From CALBPI01 sp038521865 (lineage in GTDB: Bacteria; Pseudomonadota; Gammaproteobacteria; Steroidobacterales; Woeseiaceae), in NCBI GenBank assembly GCA_038521865.1, contig JBCBKO010000002.1, forward strand, positions 124,001-188,000: a stretch of DNA of 64,000 nucleotides. Reading direction: 5' to 3'. The position numbers were made by a program, and so were the translations under genes. The notes beneath the pieces were generated by a model. It saw nothing but the letters and a program-made list of their open reading frames with translations, was not told the origin of the DNA and searched no databases. Each line of letters opens with the position of its first letter. Within the stretch, counting starts at the first letter, position 1. Below are positions 50,844 through 58,840 of the stretch, piece after piece.

Positions 50844-51959
50844 ATGAGTTTCGAAACACCGACCTACGAGCGCGCGGCCGACCAGATCGCCGATTACGTT
50901 CGCCCACTCTGGCACGGCGCGCCAATTCCGGCGTTCGACGTGAAGGACGAAATCGGGCGTCCATTGCGTTTTGCGGATGACTACCTTTGTGGTTCGACCA
51001 TGGTTCTGCTGTTGCTGAACACCGCGAGCGAGGAACGTATCCAACATCTTTTGTCCGTGTTCGCGCAGAATGCAAGAGCGCTTGCGGCATCTGAAATCAC
51101 TGTCGTCGCGTTCAGCGCCGACGCGAGTGCGGCAAGGAATCTCGAGCGTAAACAAACCGCGGGGTTTGTCTGGCCGATGCCTGCTGACGCAACCGGCCAG
51201 CAATTCGCCGCTCTCGGGTTGCACAAGGGCAGCGGCACGACCGATCGAATCATCTGGATCACGCCACGGCGCACGGTGCACGCGTGGTTTGACGAAGCGT
51301 CCGAACCGGATGCTGTTCTGGAGCGAATTATGAGTGAGCAGTCTTCAAATACCCTGGGCGAGATGCCGTTACATCCGCCGGTGCTCATCGTGCCCGATGT
51401 GCTTTCCCGCGAGGAGTGCGCAAAGCTGATCGAATCGGTCGAATCCGGCACACCACTCGCCGTGCGTCCTCCACGATCCGGTGAGCTGCAGGGCGACTAC
51501 CAAATTCCGGTCTACGATCACAACAGGCAGGATCGCGTAGATCACATCATCAAGGACGAAAGCACCCAACAGTTTCTGGACGAGCGCATTTTCTCGCGTG
51601 TGGTGCCCATGGTGAAGAAAGCGTTCGCGTTCGATGTCACACGCCGTGAAGATCTGCATGTCGCCCGCTATGCCGGCAACCGTCAGGGGAATACCGTCGG
51701 CCACCGCGACAACATCACCGCCGCAACAGCCCATCGCAAGTTCGCACTGTCGCTCAACCTGAACGATGACTACGAGGGCGGCGACGTCGTTTTCAAGGAG
51801 TACAGTGCAACGGGCTACAAGGGATCTGCCGGTGCAGCGCTGATTTTCTCATCCTCGTTACTGCACGAAGTACGCGAAACAACGCAGGGCATACGCTATA
51901 CACTGATCTCTCACTTCTTCAACGAGCAGTCGCTGCAGAGCGCGCAGACACCTCGTTAA
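50844..51959 (+). CDS. Fusion of redoxin-like domain and 2OG-Fe(II) oxygenase domain
   Basis: A 371-residue two-domain protein. Residues of about 25-165 look like an AhpC/TSA (peroxiredoxin-like) fold (APIPAFDVKDEIGRPLRF, TMVLLLLN), with one Cys at residue 49 in the position where a peroxidatic Cys would be expected a little later. Residues of about 175-365 form a prolyl-4-hydroxylase-type dioxygenase with iron ligands His287 and Asp289 (GHRDN), distal His341 (LLHEV), and 2-oxoglutarate-binding Arg351. The substrate is unknown. ATG 50844 is preferred over the adjacent GTG. Confidence 0.83.
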   Translation: MSFETPTYERAADQIADYVRPLWHGAPIPAFDVKDEIGRPLRFADDYLCGSTMVLLLLNTASEERIQHLLSVFAQNARALAASEITVVAFSADASAARNLERKQTAGFVWPMPADATGQQFAALGLHKGSGTTDRIIWITPRRTVHAWFDEASEPDAVLERIMSEQSSNTLGEMPLHPPVLIVPDVLSREECAKLIESVESGTPLAVRPPRSGELQGDYQIPVYDHNRQDRVDHIIKDESTQQFLDERIFSRVVPMVKKAFAFDVTRREDLHVARYAGNRQGNTVGHRDNITAATAHRKFALSLNLNDDYEGGDVVFKEYSATGYKGSAGAALIFSSSLLHEVRETTQGIRYTLISHFFNEQSLQSAQTPR

Positions 51960-51994
51960 GGAATCAACGTTTTCTTCTGATACAGGCGACATCC

Positions 51995-52333
51995 ATGGAT
52001 TTGCGAACCCCTCAGAGCATCATTATTTCGAATACTGAGACAATTCCCGGTAAGGAGATTGTCGAGTTCTACGGCGTTGTCACTGGAAACACCGTACGCG
52101 CCAAACATGTAGGCCGCGATATCATGGCCGGGCTTAAGAATATCGTGGGTGGTGAGCTCGCCGGGTATACGGAGCTGCTGGCGGACTCTCGCCAGGAAGC
52201 AACGGACCGCATGGTGCAGCAGGCACTCTCGATGGGCGCCAACGCGGTCGTGAATGTACGATTTGCAACGAGCTCAATTACCCAGGGCGCATCGGAGCTG
52301 TTCGCCTACGGCACCGCCGTCCGAGTGCGTTAA
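51995..52333 (+). CDS. YbjQ-family (UPF0145) protein
   Basis: A 112-residue protein with the family features ISNTETIPGKEIVEFYGVVTGNTVRAKHVGRDIMAGLKNIVGGELAGYTELL split here by position: PGKEIVEFYGVVTG near residue 18 and NIVGGELAGYTELLADSRQEA near residue 48, then MGANAVVNVRFATSS. Family members form a pentameric ring and have been called heavy-metal-binding, with no tested function. It is followed 6 nt later by a second, membrane-anchored paralog. Confidence 0.85.
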   Translation: MDLRTPQSIIISNTETIPGKEIVEFYGVVTGNTVRAKHVGRDIMAGLKNIVGGELAGYTELLADSRQEATDRMVQQALSMGANAVVNVRFATSSITQGASELFAYGTAVRVR

Positions 52334-52339
52334 TCCGTC

Positions 52340-52816
52340 ATGGACGCGATCACGTTTATTTTCAACTTCGGGATACCGCTAGCTGTCCTGATGGTTGCCT
52401 ATTTCGTAGGCACGCTACTTGAGCGGCGTCATTTTGCCAGTATTCGTTCGCGTGAAGCATCGATTCGCGGCTTTCCAGTGATGACTTTCGACCGCATGCC
52501 AGAAGAGTGGCAGGTCGGAAGATCAGAGTTATTTGCGGGAAGCGTCGTCGTATCACTCGATTACTTCAAGCGCATCATCGCGGGTATCCGTGGCATTTTC
52601 GGTGGTCGAATCAAGACCTATGAACCCCTGCTTGACCGTGCACGACGAGAAGCGATGCTGCGTTTGATCGAACAGGCGAGAGCGGCAGGCTTTGATGCAG
52701 TCATCAACGTGCGACTTGAGACCTCGAGAATTGCGAACGCTAATGGTGGCGAGGGCACAGCGGGCATCGAAATGCTGGCATTCGGTACAGCGGTCAAACT
52801 CGAGTCCCGGCTCTGA
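52340..52816 (+). CDS. Membrane-anchored YbjQ-like protein
   Basis: A 158-residue protein with an N-terminal membrane segment (about residues 3-25) followed by a YbjQ-type domain: MTFDRMPEEWQVGRSELFAGSVVVSLDYF, GIRGIFGGRIKTYEPLLDRARREAMLRLIEQA, GFDAVINVRLETSRI and a closing EMLAFGTAVKL. It is a diverged paralog of the preceding gene. The M48 peptidase gene starts 3 nt after its stop, so the trio is surely co-transcribed. Confidence 0.8.
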   Translation: MDAITFIFNFGIPLAVLMVAYFVGTLLERRHFASIRSREASIRGFPVMTFDRMPEEWQVGRSELFAGSVVVSLDYFKRIIAGIRGIFGGRIKTYEPLLDRARREAMLRLIEQARAAGFDAVINVRLETSRIANANGGEGTAGIEMLAFGTAVKLESRL

Positions 52817-52819
52817 AAC

Positions 52820-53641
52820 ATGCGCTTCGAACCAAGGGCGCCCGACGCCGAGATCAACGTCAGCAAGACGCACCCGCTTGTTGAAGCCTCGACGCTTCTC
52901 CTCGGTCTTATCGGATTACTGGCACTGGTCACCGTATTGATCGTCTTTGCCATCGAAATTCTCATCCGGTTCATACCCGAGGAAAAAGAAGTGAAGTGGT
53001 TCTCCGGTTGGACGCCCGTCGAGCGCTTGCAAAGCGATCACCCGCAGGCGGAGGCTGTGGCTGACCTGCTGGCGCGAATGGTGGCGCAGTGGCCCGACAC
53101 CGAATACCAGTTCCGTCTTGAGATATCCGATGACCCTGCGCCCAACGCGATGGCACTACCGGGCGGCCTGATCATCGTGACCTCAGGCCTTCTGGATCAA
53201 ATCGACACAGAGAACGCGCTCGCGTTCGTTCTTAGTCACGAGCTGGGGCATTTTCACAATCGCGACCACATTCGCCAACTCGGTCGCTTTGCCGCGATCG
53301 GTTTGTTCTACTCGGCAGTCAGCGCGTCTAACGGCAATACAGCACTCGGGTATAACGTCACGGACCTGACGTTGCGCGGCTTCAGCCGAGCCCAGGAACG
53401 CGACGCGGATAAGTTCGGACTCGAACTTGTGGAAAGAGAGTATGGTCACATCGGCGAAGCACTGCAGTTCTTCGAACGATTGAGCGACGAGCGCGAACCC
53501 GGGATACGATGGGACAACTATCTCGGGACGCACCCAGACCCACAAGATCGCATTGCGGAACTCACGCATCTGGCTGAGCAAAACGGCTGGCGCCTGTCGG
53601 GCGAGGTTTTTGACTGGCCCCCGACTGCCCGCATCGAATAG
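52820..53641 (+). CDS. M48-family zinc metallopeptidase, membrane-anchored
   Basis: A 273-residue peptidase with one membrane segment at about residues 24-50 and the zinc site HELGH at 140-144 (VLSHELGHFHNRDH). The third ligand is Glu193 in the motif QERDADKFGLELV. Family traits PNAMALPGGLIIVTSGLLD and GTHPDPQDRIAEL are present. It probably acts on membrane or periplasmic proteins, as other HtpX/BepA-like M48 enzymes do. It is the third gene of a YbjQ-YbjQ-M48 operon. Confidence 0.88.
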   Translation: MRFEPRAPDAEINVSKTHPLVEASTLLLGLIGLLALVTVLIVFAIEILIRFIPEEKEVKWFSGWTPVERLQSDHPQAEAVADLLARMVAQWPDTEYQFRLEISDDPAPNAMALPGGLIIVTSGLLDQIDTENALAFVLSHELGHFHNRDHIRQLGRFAAIGLFYSAVSASNGNTALGYNVTDLTLRGFSRAQERDADKFGLELVEREYGHIGEALQFFERLSDEREPGIRWDNYLGTHPDPQDRIAELTHLAEQNGWRLSGEVFDWPPTARIE

Positions 53642-53659
53642 ACCACGGAGCGCATCGAC

Positions 53660-54421
53660 ATGATATTCAAGGCTTTTGATCTCGCCTCTTCGCTGGCCGC
53701 GTCCGCGGTTACAACGCCGCGGGGACTGCTGGCACAGCCTGTCGCTGAACAGCCACGCGTGCTAATTCGACTTTATGATATGGAGAACTGTCCGTACTGC
53801 CGGATCGTCCGCGAAGCAATTACCTCGCTCGATATCGACGTCATGATTTTGCCGTGCCCCAAAGGCGGCGAGCGCTACAGGCCCGAGGTTGTGTCGCGCG
53901 GCGGCAAGGCACAATTCCCGTTCATGGTCGATCCAAATACCAACACTGAGCTGTACGACTCGGTCGCAATTATCGAGTATCTGTTCAGAACCTATGCCAA
54001 CCGGCGCCCAGCACCCGCTTTCTGGCTTCGCAGCGTCAACACCACGGCCGCACAGATCGCGTCGGGACTCAGGCTGGGCCGCGGTCTGAGAGCGATTTCC
54101 TCTCGCGCACCTAAAGCCCCCTTGGAATTGTACAGTTTTGAAGGTAGCCCCTTCGCAAGGCTCGTTCGCGAACGCCTGTGCGAGTTGGAGGTCCCCTACA
54201 CGTTACGCACTTTGGGTAAGGTTAAGCTCACCGATTTCATTCCACCACCAGTGCGCGATCAACTGATTCCCGAGTACCATTTTGAAGGGCGCAATCGATC
54301 ACGATTGCACGAGATCGCAGGGCAGGTTCAGGTGCCCTACCTGATCGATTCGAATACCGACGTGTCGATGTTCGAATCCGAGGATATTCTCGCCTATCTC
54401 GATCGCACCTACGCCGCCTGA
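53660..54421 (+). CDS. Tandem glutaredoxin/GST N-terminal domain protein
   Basis: A 253-residue protein with two thioredoxin-fold units. The first (about residues 33-112) has the redox motif CPYC (Cys44 and Cys47), cis-Pro in AQFPFMVDPNT, and YDSVAIIEYLF. The second (about 155-252) has the same layout but with Ser-Pro-Phe-Ala (163-166) in place of CPYC, then VPYLIDSNTDVSMFESEDILAYL. The second unit has lost its cysteines and may be structural or bind glutathione. It abuts the diguanylate cyclase gene, with no bases between the two stop codons. Confidence 0.82.
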   Translation: MIFKAFDLASSLAASAVTTPRGLLAQPVAEQPRVLIRLYDMENCPYCRIVREAITSLDIDVMILPCPKGGERYRPEVVSRGGKAQFPFMVDPNTNTELYDSVAIIEYLFRTYANRRPAPAFWLRSVNTTAAQIASGLRLGRGLRAISSRAPKAPLELYSFEGSPFARLVRERLCELEVPYTLRTLGKVKLTDFIPPPVRDQLIPEYHFEGRNRSRLHEIAGQVQVPYLIDSNTDVSMFESEDILAYLDRTYAA

Positions 54422-55738
54422 TCAGTCGTCTGACGCCTCACAGCGATTTCGTCCGGACTGTTTTGCTCGGTAGAGCGCACGATCGGCGCGTTCGTAGAGC
54501 TGCTCCGCCGAAGTACTTCCATCGAGGGTAGCGACGCCACAAGAGATCGTGACAGCGATATCGTTTCCATCGAAGGCGTACTGGCTCGCCGCAACGATCT
54601 CGCGCAATTTGTCGACAATGATCATTGCGTTGTGCTCGGAGGTATCCGGCAAGAGGATCACGAACTCCTCGCCGCCGAGGCGCGCAACGAAGTCCGAGGC
54701 GCGTGTATAGCGCTCAAGCGTCTGCGCCACACTGCGCAGAATATGATCGCCCGCTGGATGTCCATGATTGTCATTGATCTTTTTGAAGTGATCGATATCC
54801 CAGATCGTGTACGCCAGCGACTGACTCTGTCGGTGGTGTCGCGCCACCTCCTCTTCGATGCGCGCATCCAACGCCCGTCGACTGTGGACACCGGTCAATT
54901 GATCGCGAAGCAGCTTACCCGCCTGTGCTTCAAGCGTCTGCTCCAGCGAGTGCGTATGGGCCTTTAAGGATGCAAGCTCGGATTCGAGCTCTGCGCTACG
55001 CCGCTCCGCCGCCTCATAACGTTCACGCTCATTCTGAGTAAATGCGCGCATGCGGTCGCTTAACGCGGATATACCATCGCGCACGCTGGACCGAAGTTCA
55101 TCAAGATCGTTAGTGTCCGCAACGCGCTGCTTTATTGAGTCGACGGTCTCAGCAACATCAAACTGTAAACCTTCCGTGGCCGCACGACCCGCCGCCATAT
55201 CTTCACGTGCTGAGGCAACGTATTGCTCAAGCCCAGCAAGCGCTCCACTAACCTCGGCAAGAAAGCGCTCGGTTTCGATCAGTCTATGTTGCTGTGCCTG
55301 ATAGTGCTCAAGCACTGAACGGAACAACGACTCGATATGTTCGGGTAACACCGGCTGGCCGGGGGATATCGTCTCAATCTCGGGTGAACCTGCAATTACC
55401 TCGCGCAAACGCGATTCGAGCGTCGAGAGGTCAGCCCCACCAACGTCGACATCAACCTGCGCCAGTACCTTCGGTGCCAGAGCGCGTGTCTGCTCGAACA
55501 TTGCGGAGTTGAGAGGGCTCGATATCTGCGTCCAACTCGTTCGCAGAGTACCCGCCTCTGCGGCAAGTTCCTGGTTTGATTCGATGGAGGCCGACAGTAG
55601 CCCAATCAGCTCACCGATGAGCCTGCGGGTGCGATCCATGTCGCGCTGTATCTCGTCCTGCTCGGCGACCAACTCTCGATACTGGGACTTCCAGTGCTCG
55701 GCGTCGGTAACGGCGGTGCTGACGGTTGACTCCTGCAT
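54422..55738 (-). CDS. Diguanylate cyclase (GGDEF domain) with coiled-coil N-terminus
   Basis: A 438-residue soluble protein. The N-terminal 270 residues are mostly helical with heptad-like Leu and charged residues, ending in a coiled coil (YEAAERRSAELESELASLKAHTHSLEQTLEAQAGK, about 240-275). The GGDEF domain follows with the signal helix DQLTGVHSRRAL, active-site GGEEF (355-359), and an inhibitory I-site RASD (346-349) five residues before it. It should make cyclic di-GMP from GTP with product inhibition. No EAL domain and no membrane segment are present. Confidence 0.92.
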   Translation of the reverse strand: MQESTVSTAVTDAEHWKSQYRELVAEQDEIQRDMDRTRRLIGELIGLLSASIESNQELAAEAGTLRTSWTQISSPLNSAMFEQTRALAPKVLAQVDVDVGGADLSTLESRLREVIAGSPEIETISPGQPVLPEHIESLFRSVLEHYQAQQHRLIETERFLAEVSGALAGLEQYVASAREDMAAGRAATEGLQFDVAETVDSIKQRVADTNDLDELRSSVRDGISALSDRMRAFTQNERERYEAAERRSAELESELASLKAHTHSLEQTLEAQAGKLLRDQLTGVHSRRALDARIEEEVARHHRQSQSLAYTIWDIDHFKKINDNHGHPAGDHILRSVAQTLERYTRASDFVARLGGEEFVILLPDTSEHNAMIIVDKLREIVAASQYAFDGNDIAVTISCGVATLDGSTSAEQLYERADRALYRAKQSGRNRCEASDD

Positions 55739-55844
55739 ATTCGGCTAGCGGCAGCTAGTGTCAAACTCTTGAGCTTGCGGAACTTGCACGCCCGGCCAAT
55801 GCACTAAACACTACCGATCAGCGAGCATGAACAGAGAGGGAACT

Positions 55845-56237
55845 ATGACTTCAATCCGTGGCTTTGCAATCTGCGCGGCAATCCTGCTGGGCATCAATTC
55901 GACTCCCGCGTTCAGCGAGGAAGAGATCGCACGGTTCAAAGGCCGAAACAACGGAGAATCCAGGACGTTCACGGTCGATGGTCCTTGGCTCTTGGATTGG
56001 CGAGTGAACAGCGATTATCGCAACGAGGCAGGATTCGAGCTGCGGCTGCTCGATGCGAGCACGGGACAGTTCCATAGCCAGATCATGAAAATTCGCGGAA
56101 TCGGAAACGGACTGAAGTTGTTTGAGGAAGAAGGCCGGTTCAAATTTGAAGTTGTATCGAGCTTCACAGACTGGACACTCAAGGTGATCACACTGACCGA
56201 AGACGAGGCAGCCGCGTACTCGCCCGTCGACCCTTAG
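55845..56237 (+). CDS. Small secreted hypothetical protein
   Basis: A 130-residue protein with a signal peptide (about MTSIRGFAICAAILLGINS, predicted cleavage after TPAFS). The mature part is beta-rich with an aromatic DGPWLLDWRVNSDY and no known motif or cysteine pair. ATG 55845 has GAGGGAA just upstream, better than the ATG at 55827. It converges on the methyltransferase-like gene with 2 nt between the stops. Function unknown. Confidence 0.65.
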   Translation: MTSIRGFAICAAILLGINSTPAFSEEEIARFKGRNNGESRTFTVDGPWLLDWRVNSDYRNEAGFELRLLDASTGQFHSQIMKIRGIGNGLKLFEEEGRFKFEVVSSFTDWTLKVITLTEDEAAAYSPVDP

Positions 56238-56239
56238 TG

Positions 56240-56731
56240 CTACGCGGCGATCTTTTGACCGAGGCGAGCCTGAATTCGCCGTGCGAAAGGCAGCGGCACG
56301 CGAGGTGGTAAACGATCATGGATTTTGCGAGCGGACAGGAAAATCCAGCGATGCTCGAGCACATTTAGTGCGGCTGCCAAGTCCCAAACGGGCGGCAGGA
56401 CATAAGTCACCTTCTTGCCAACCCGGCGCAGTTCCGCATCAAAACGATCCGGGTCGTCGATGTGCTCGGCAGTATGAGAGCACAAGACCGTCTCGAACGC
56501 GCCATCTTCGAACGGCAACTTGTAGATATTAGTAATCTGTACGAAATTCGGCACGTCGCTGTGCTGCATGATGTCGGCGTTGACACCACCACCGTCCACC
56601 TTACCGCAGCAGATATTCAACCCCCAGCTTTGTCGACCAACGATCGACTGCTTGAGATGTTGATAACTGTACCAATGCAGAAATACGATGATGACCGTCA
56701 CAGTCACCACCAGCGCAAAAAAGAACATCAT
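56240..56731 (-). CDS. Membrane-anchored short SAM methyltransferase-like protein
   Basis: A 163-residue protein. A membrane segment at residues 2-20 is followed by a partial Methyltransf_11 fold: GLNICCGKVDGGGVNADIMQ resembles the SAM-binding loop and acidic strand, and LPFEDGAFETVLCSHTAEHIDDPDRFDAEL the post-II and motif IV regions. The usual C-terminal beta strands are short. It might be an anchored methyltransferase or an inactive relative. Convergent to the secreted protein gene. Confidence 0.7.
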   Translation of the reverse strand: MMFFFALVVTVTVIIVFLHWYSYQHLKQSIVGRQSWGLNICCGKVDGGGVNADIMQHSDVPNFVQITNIYKLPFEDGAFETVLCSHTAEHIDDPDRFDAELRRVGKKVTYVLPPVWDLAAALNVLEHRWIFLSARKIHDRLPPRVPLPFARRIQARLGQKIAA

Positions 56732-56790
56732 GAACCAATACTCAGCGTGCTTCGTGCCCGCAAGAGTAGCAGGAATGTCGCGGCGACGAG

Positions 56791-57387
56791 TTAGCTATCC
56801 ATCGTGATACGCAGCTCCGGTCTCAAAAGTTTCGCAACCTCAGGTTTTTTCTGCTGCAGCGTCTCGATATCCAAACCTGCGAGCTCATAGGGCAACACTA
56901 GCCAATCGTCTGTCTCATGCAGAAAAAAATCGGGTTTCCGACCACTCTGGTTACGACCGGGCTTGTGGTAGAGCGTCGCCACGCGGATCGCCTCCGGCAG
57001 ATTCCGCCGCAGTTTGTGCTTGAGGCGCTCACGCACCACCCGCAGCGTTTGGCCCGAACCGCTGACATCATCGACGATGAGCAAGCGGTCTTCGGCATTC
57101 AGCGTCTCGAGCAAATACTGGGTCCCGTGAACCCGGATATTGCGTTCAGGGTTGGCGACCATCACCTCGTAGTCGCCAAGCCCTCGATACGACGTTCTCA
57201 GCGCAATGTGGTTGGTTTCAACGCCAAGATGTTGCAAGCATTCCTGGACGTAGATGCCGACGGTACTGCCGCCACGCCACAAACCCACAACAAATGTTGG
57301 TCGGAACCCCTCGTTGAATATCTTCACGCCGAGGCGGTAGGCGTCTTCAAGTAGATTTTGTTCGCAAATAAAGCGGCGCGTTCTCAT
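56791..57387 (-). CDS. Phosphoribosyltransferase-family protein (COG2236-like), copy 1
   Basis: A 198-residue type I phosphoribosyltransferase-like protein. The PRPP-binding loop is DRLLIVDDVSGSGQTLRVV, and the PPi loop region is FVVGLWRGGSTVGIYVQE. C-terminal DFFLHETDDWLVLPYEL is shared with the neighbour copy. Family members include hypoxanthine-guanine and xanthine transferases, but the substrate cannot be told. It is head-to-head with a paralog at 57447, 59 bp apart. Confidence 0.85.
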   Translation of the reverse strand: MRTRRFICEQNLLEDAYRLGVKIFNEGFRPTFVVGLWRGGSTVGIYVQECLQHLGVETNHIALRTSYRGLGDYEVMVANPERNIRVHGTQYLLETLNAEDRLLIVDDVSGSGQTLRVVRERLKHKLRRNLPEAIRVATLYHKPGRNQSGRKPDFFLHETDDWLVLPYELAGLDIETLQQKKPEVAKLLRPELRITMDS

Positions 57388-57446
57388 GGCGCAAGACTAG
57401 CATGTAGCGCGGTTGCATCCGCCTTGCGCTCGCGGCACATTGACGT

Positions 57447-58010
57447 ATGGCCGAAAAGCTCTACATCGATGCTGAAGACCTGCTGCTCGATAGCTTCCGA
57501 CTGGGCGAACGCATACTCGTCAGCGGCTTCCGACCCAGTTTCATCCTTGCGCTATGGCGTGGCGCTGCGCCGATTGGCATCGCGGTACAGGAATATCTCG
57601 CTTGGCACGGTATCGCCAGCGATCACATCGCTGTGCGCACTGCCTCCTACTCCGGCATCGACAATCAATCGCGCGAGATCGCGATCTACGGGATTAGCTA
57701 TCTGTTGAAAAACGTTTGCTTCGAAGACCGTCTACTGATCGTTGATGATGTATATGACACAGGGCGGACAATCGAGGCGATTATCGACGAGCTCAAGCGA
57801 AAGACGCGTCGCAACGCACCGCATGATATTCGCATTGCTGTGCCCTGGTATAAGCCTGCCCGTAATCAAACCGACCTGATTCCGCACTATTACCTGCACG
57901 AAACCGATCGTTGGCTAAAATTCCCGCATTCTGTAGAAGGGCTGACGGACGAAGAGATCCGGGCGAACCGACCGAGACTTGCCAAGATTCTTGCGACCGC
58001 TAAGCCCTAG
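57447..58010 (+). CDS. Phosphoribosyltransferase-family protein (COG2236-like), copy 2
   Basis: A 187-residue paralog of the preceding divergent gene: FILALWRGAAPIGIAVQEYL, SDHIAVRTASYSGID, DRLLIVDDVYDTGRTIEAI (a more standard PRPP loop with Asp-Thr-Gly) and YYLHETDRWLKFPHS. The PRPP loop differs from copy 1 in the residues after DDV, so the two may differ in substrate. It overlaps the convergent PhyH gene by 4 nt. Confidence 0.86.
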   Translation: MAEKLYIDAEDLLLDSFRLGERILVSGFRPSFILALWRGAAPIGIAVQEYLAWHGIASDHIAVRTASYSGIDNQSREIAIYGISYLLKNVCFEDRLLIVDDVYDTGRTIEAIIDELKRKTRRNAPHDIRIAVPWYKPARNQTDLIPHYYLHETDRWLKFPHSVEGLTDEEIRANRPRLAKILATAKP

Positions 58011-58840
58011 GCATAGAGGCGGAATGGCGGGTTTCGCCGCTGCAACCAATTCTCGGCTAGCCAGTGATCCCCAGCCTCCTTCACGTGCAGCGTAAAAGCG
58101 TGACGCGAGCGGACGCTTCGATTCGGCGCGCTGTAATGCGGCATGTGATCGGAAAAAACCACTATCGATCCTGCCGGTACTTCTATCGCGACAGGGTCTT
58201 CTGTTTGCCACGGCGTGTCATCGATGATCTCGAGGGACGCATCACCCGTCTCATTATCAACTGCGTAGCGTTCGCGTAAAGGAGTGCGGTGCGCACCAGG
58301 TTGCATCCAAAGGCATCCGTTCTCACGGGTCGCCGGCTCTAACGCGATCCAGATGCCCATCACGCCACGACCGCTCGCCATCAGATAACTGCCGTCCTGG
58401 TGCCAACGGACCTCGCCACCGATCGTGGGTTGTTTAAAGATGTACATCGTCTGCTGCAGCACCGGGTCTTGCCAGCCCAATTCCCGCAGCGCCTTCGTGA
58501 TCCCCGGGAGTCTGCAGAACTCGGCCACTGTCGAATCTGTGTCATGCAATCCATGACCGATCTTGTTGATCGCAAGCGCCTTGGGTTTGATTAACGCACC
58601 GGATGCGTCCAGCGCCTCAGCCTCAAGAAAGCATGACGCTTGCTCTGCGCTTTCGAAAAAGTACTCATCGCGGCCCGCGTCACGGTCATCGGTTCTGAAA
58701 ACAGTGCGGTGGCGATCAACGTCGAAGTCATCAACGATCCTGCTTGCGACCTCCCGAAGTCGGACGCAGTCCTCAGGCGCAATAGCACCCTCGATCACCG
58801 CGTAGCCGTCACGTTCAAATCTCGCAGAAAGGTCACTCAC
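58007..58840 (-). CDS. Phytanoyl-CoA dioxygenase (PhyH)-family protein
   Basis: A 277-residue non-haem iron dioxygenase. Iron ligands are His147 and Asp149 (RWHQDGSYL) and the distal His235 in FSDHMPHYSAPNRS; Arg246 is a likely 2-oxoglutarate ligand. Family segment LEPATRENGCLWMQPGAHR is present. Substrates of the family range from fatty acyl-CoA to ectoine, so none is assigned. Its start overlaps the ureG stop by 4 nt, so it is translated with the urease operon, an unusual partner. Confidence 0.87.
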   Translation of the reverse strand: MSDLSARFERDGYAVIEGAIAPEDCVRLREVASRIVDDFDVDRHRTVFRTDDRDAGRDEYFFESAEQASCFLEAEALDASGALIKPKALAINKIGHGLHDTDSTVAEFCRLPGITKALRELGWQDPVLQQTMYIFKQPTIGGEVRWHQDGSYLMASGRGVMGIWIALEPATRENGCLWMQPGAHRTPLRERYAVDNETGDASLEIIDDTPWQTEDPVAIEVPAGSIVVFSDHMPHYSAPNRSVRSRHAFTLHVKEAGDHWLAENWLQRRNPPFRLYA

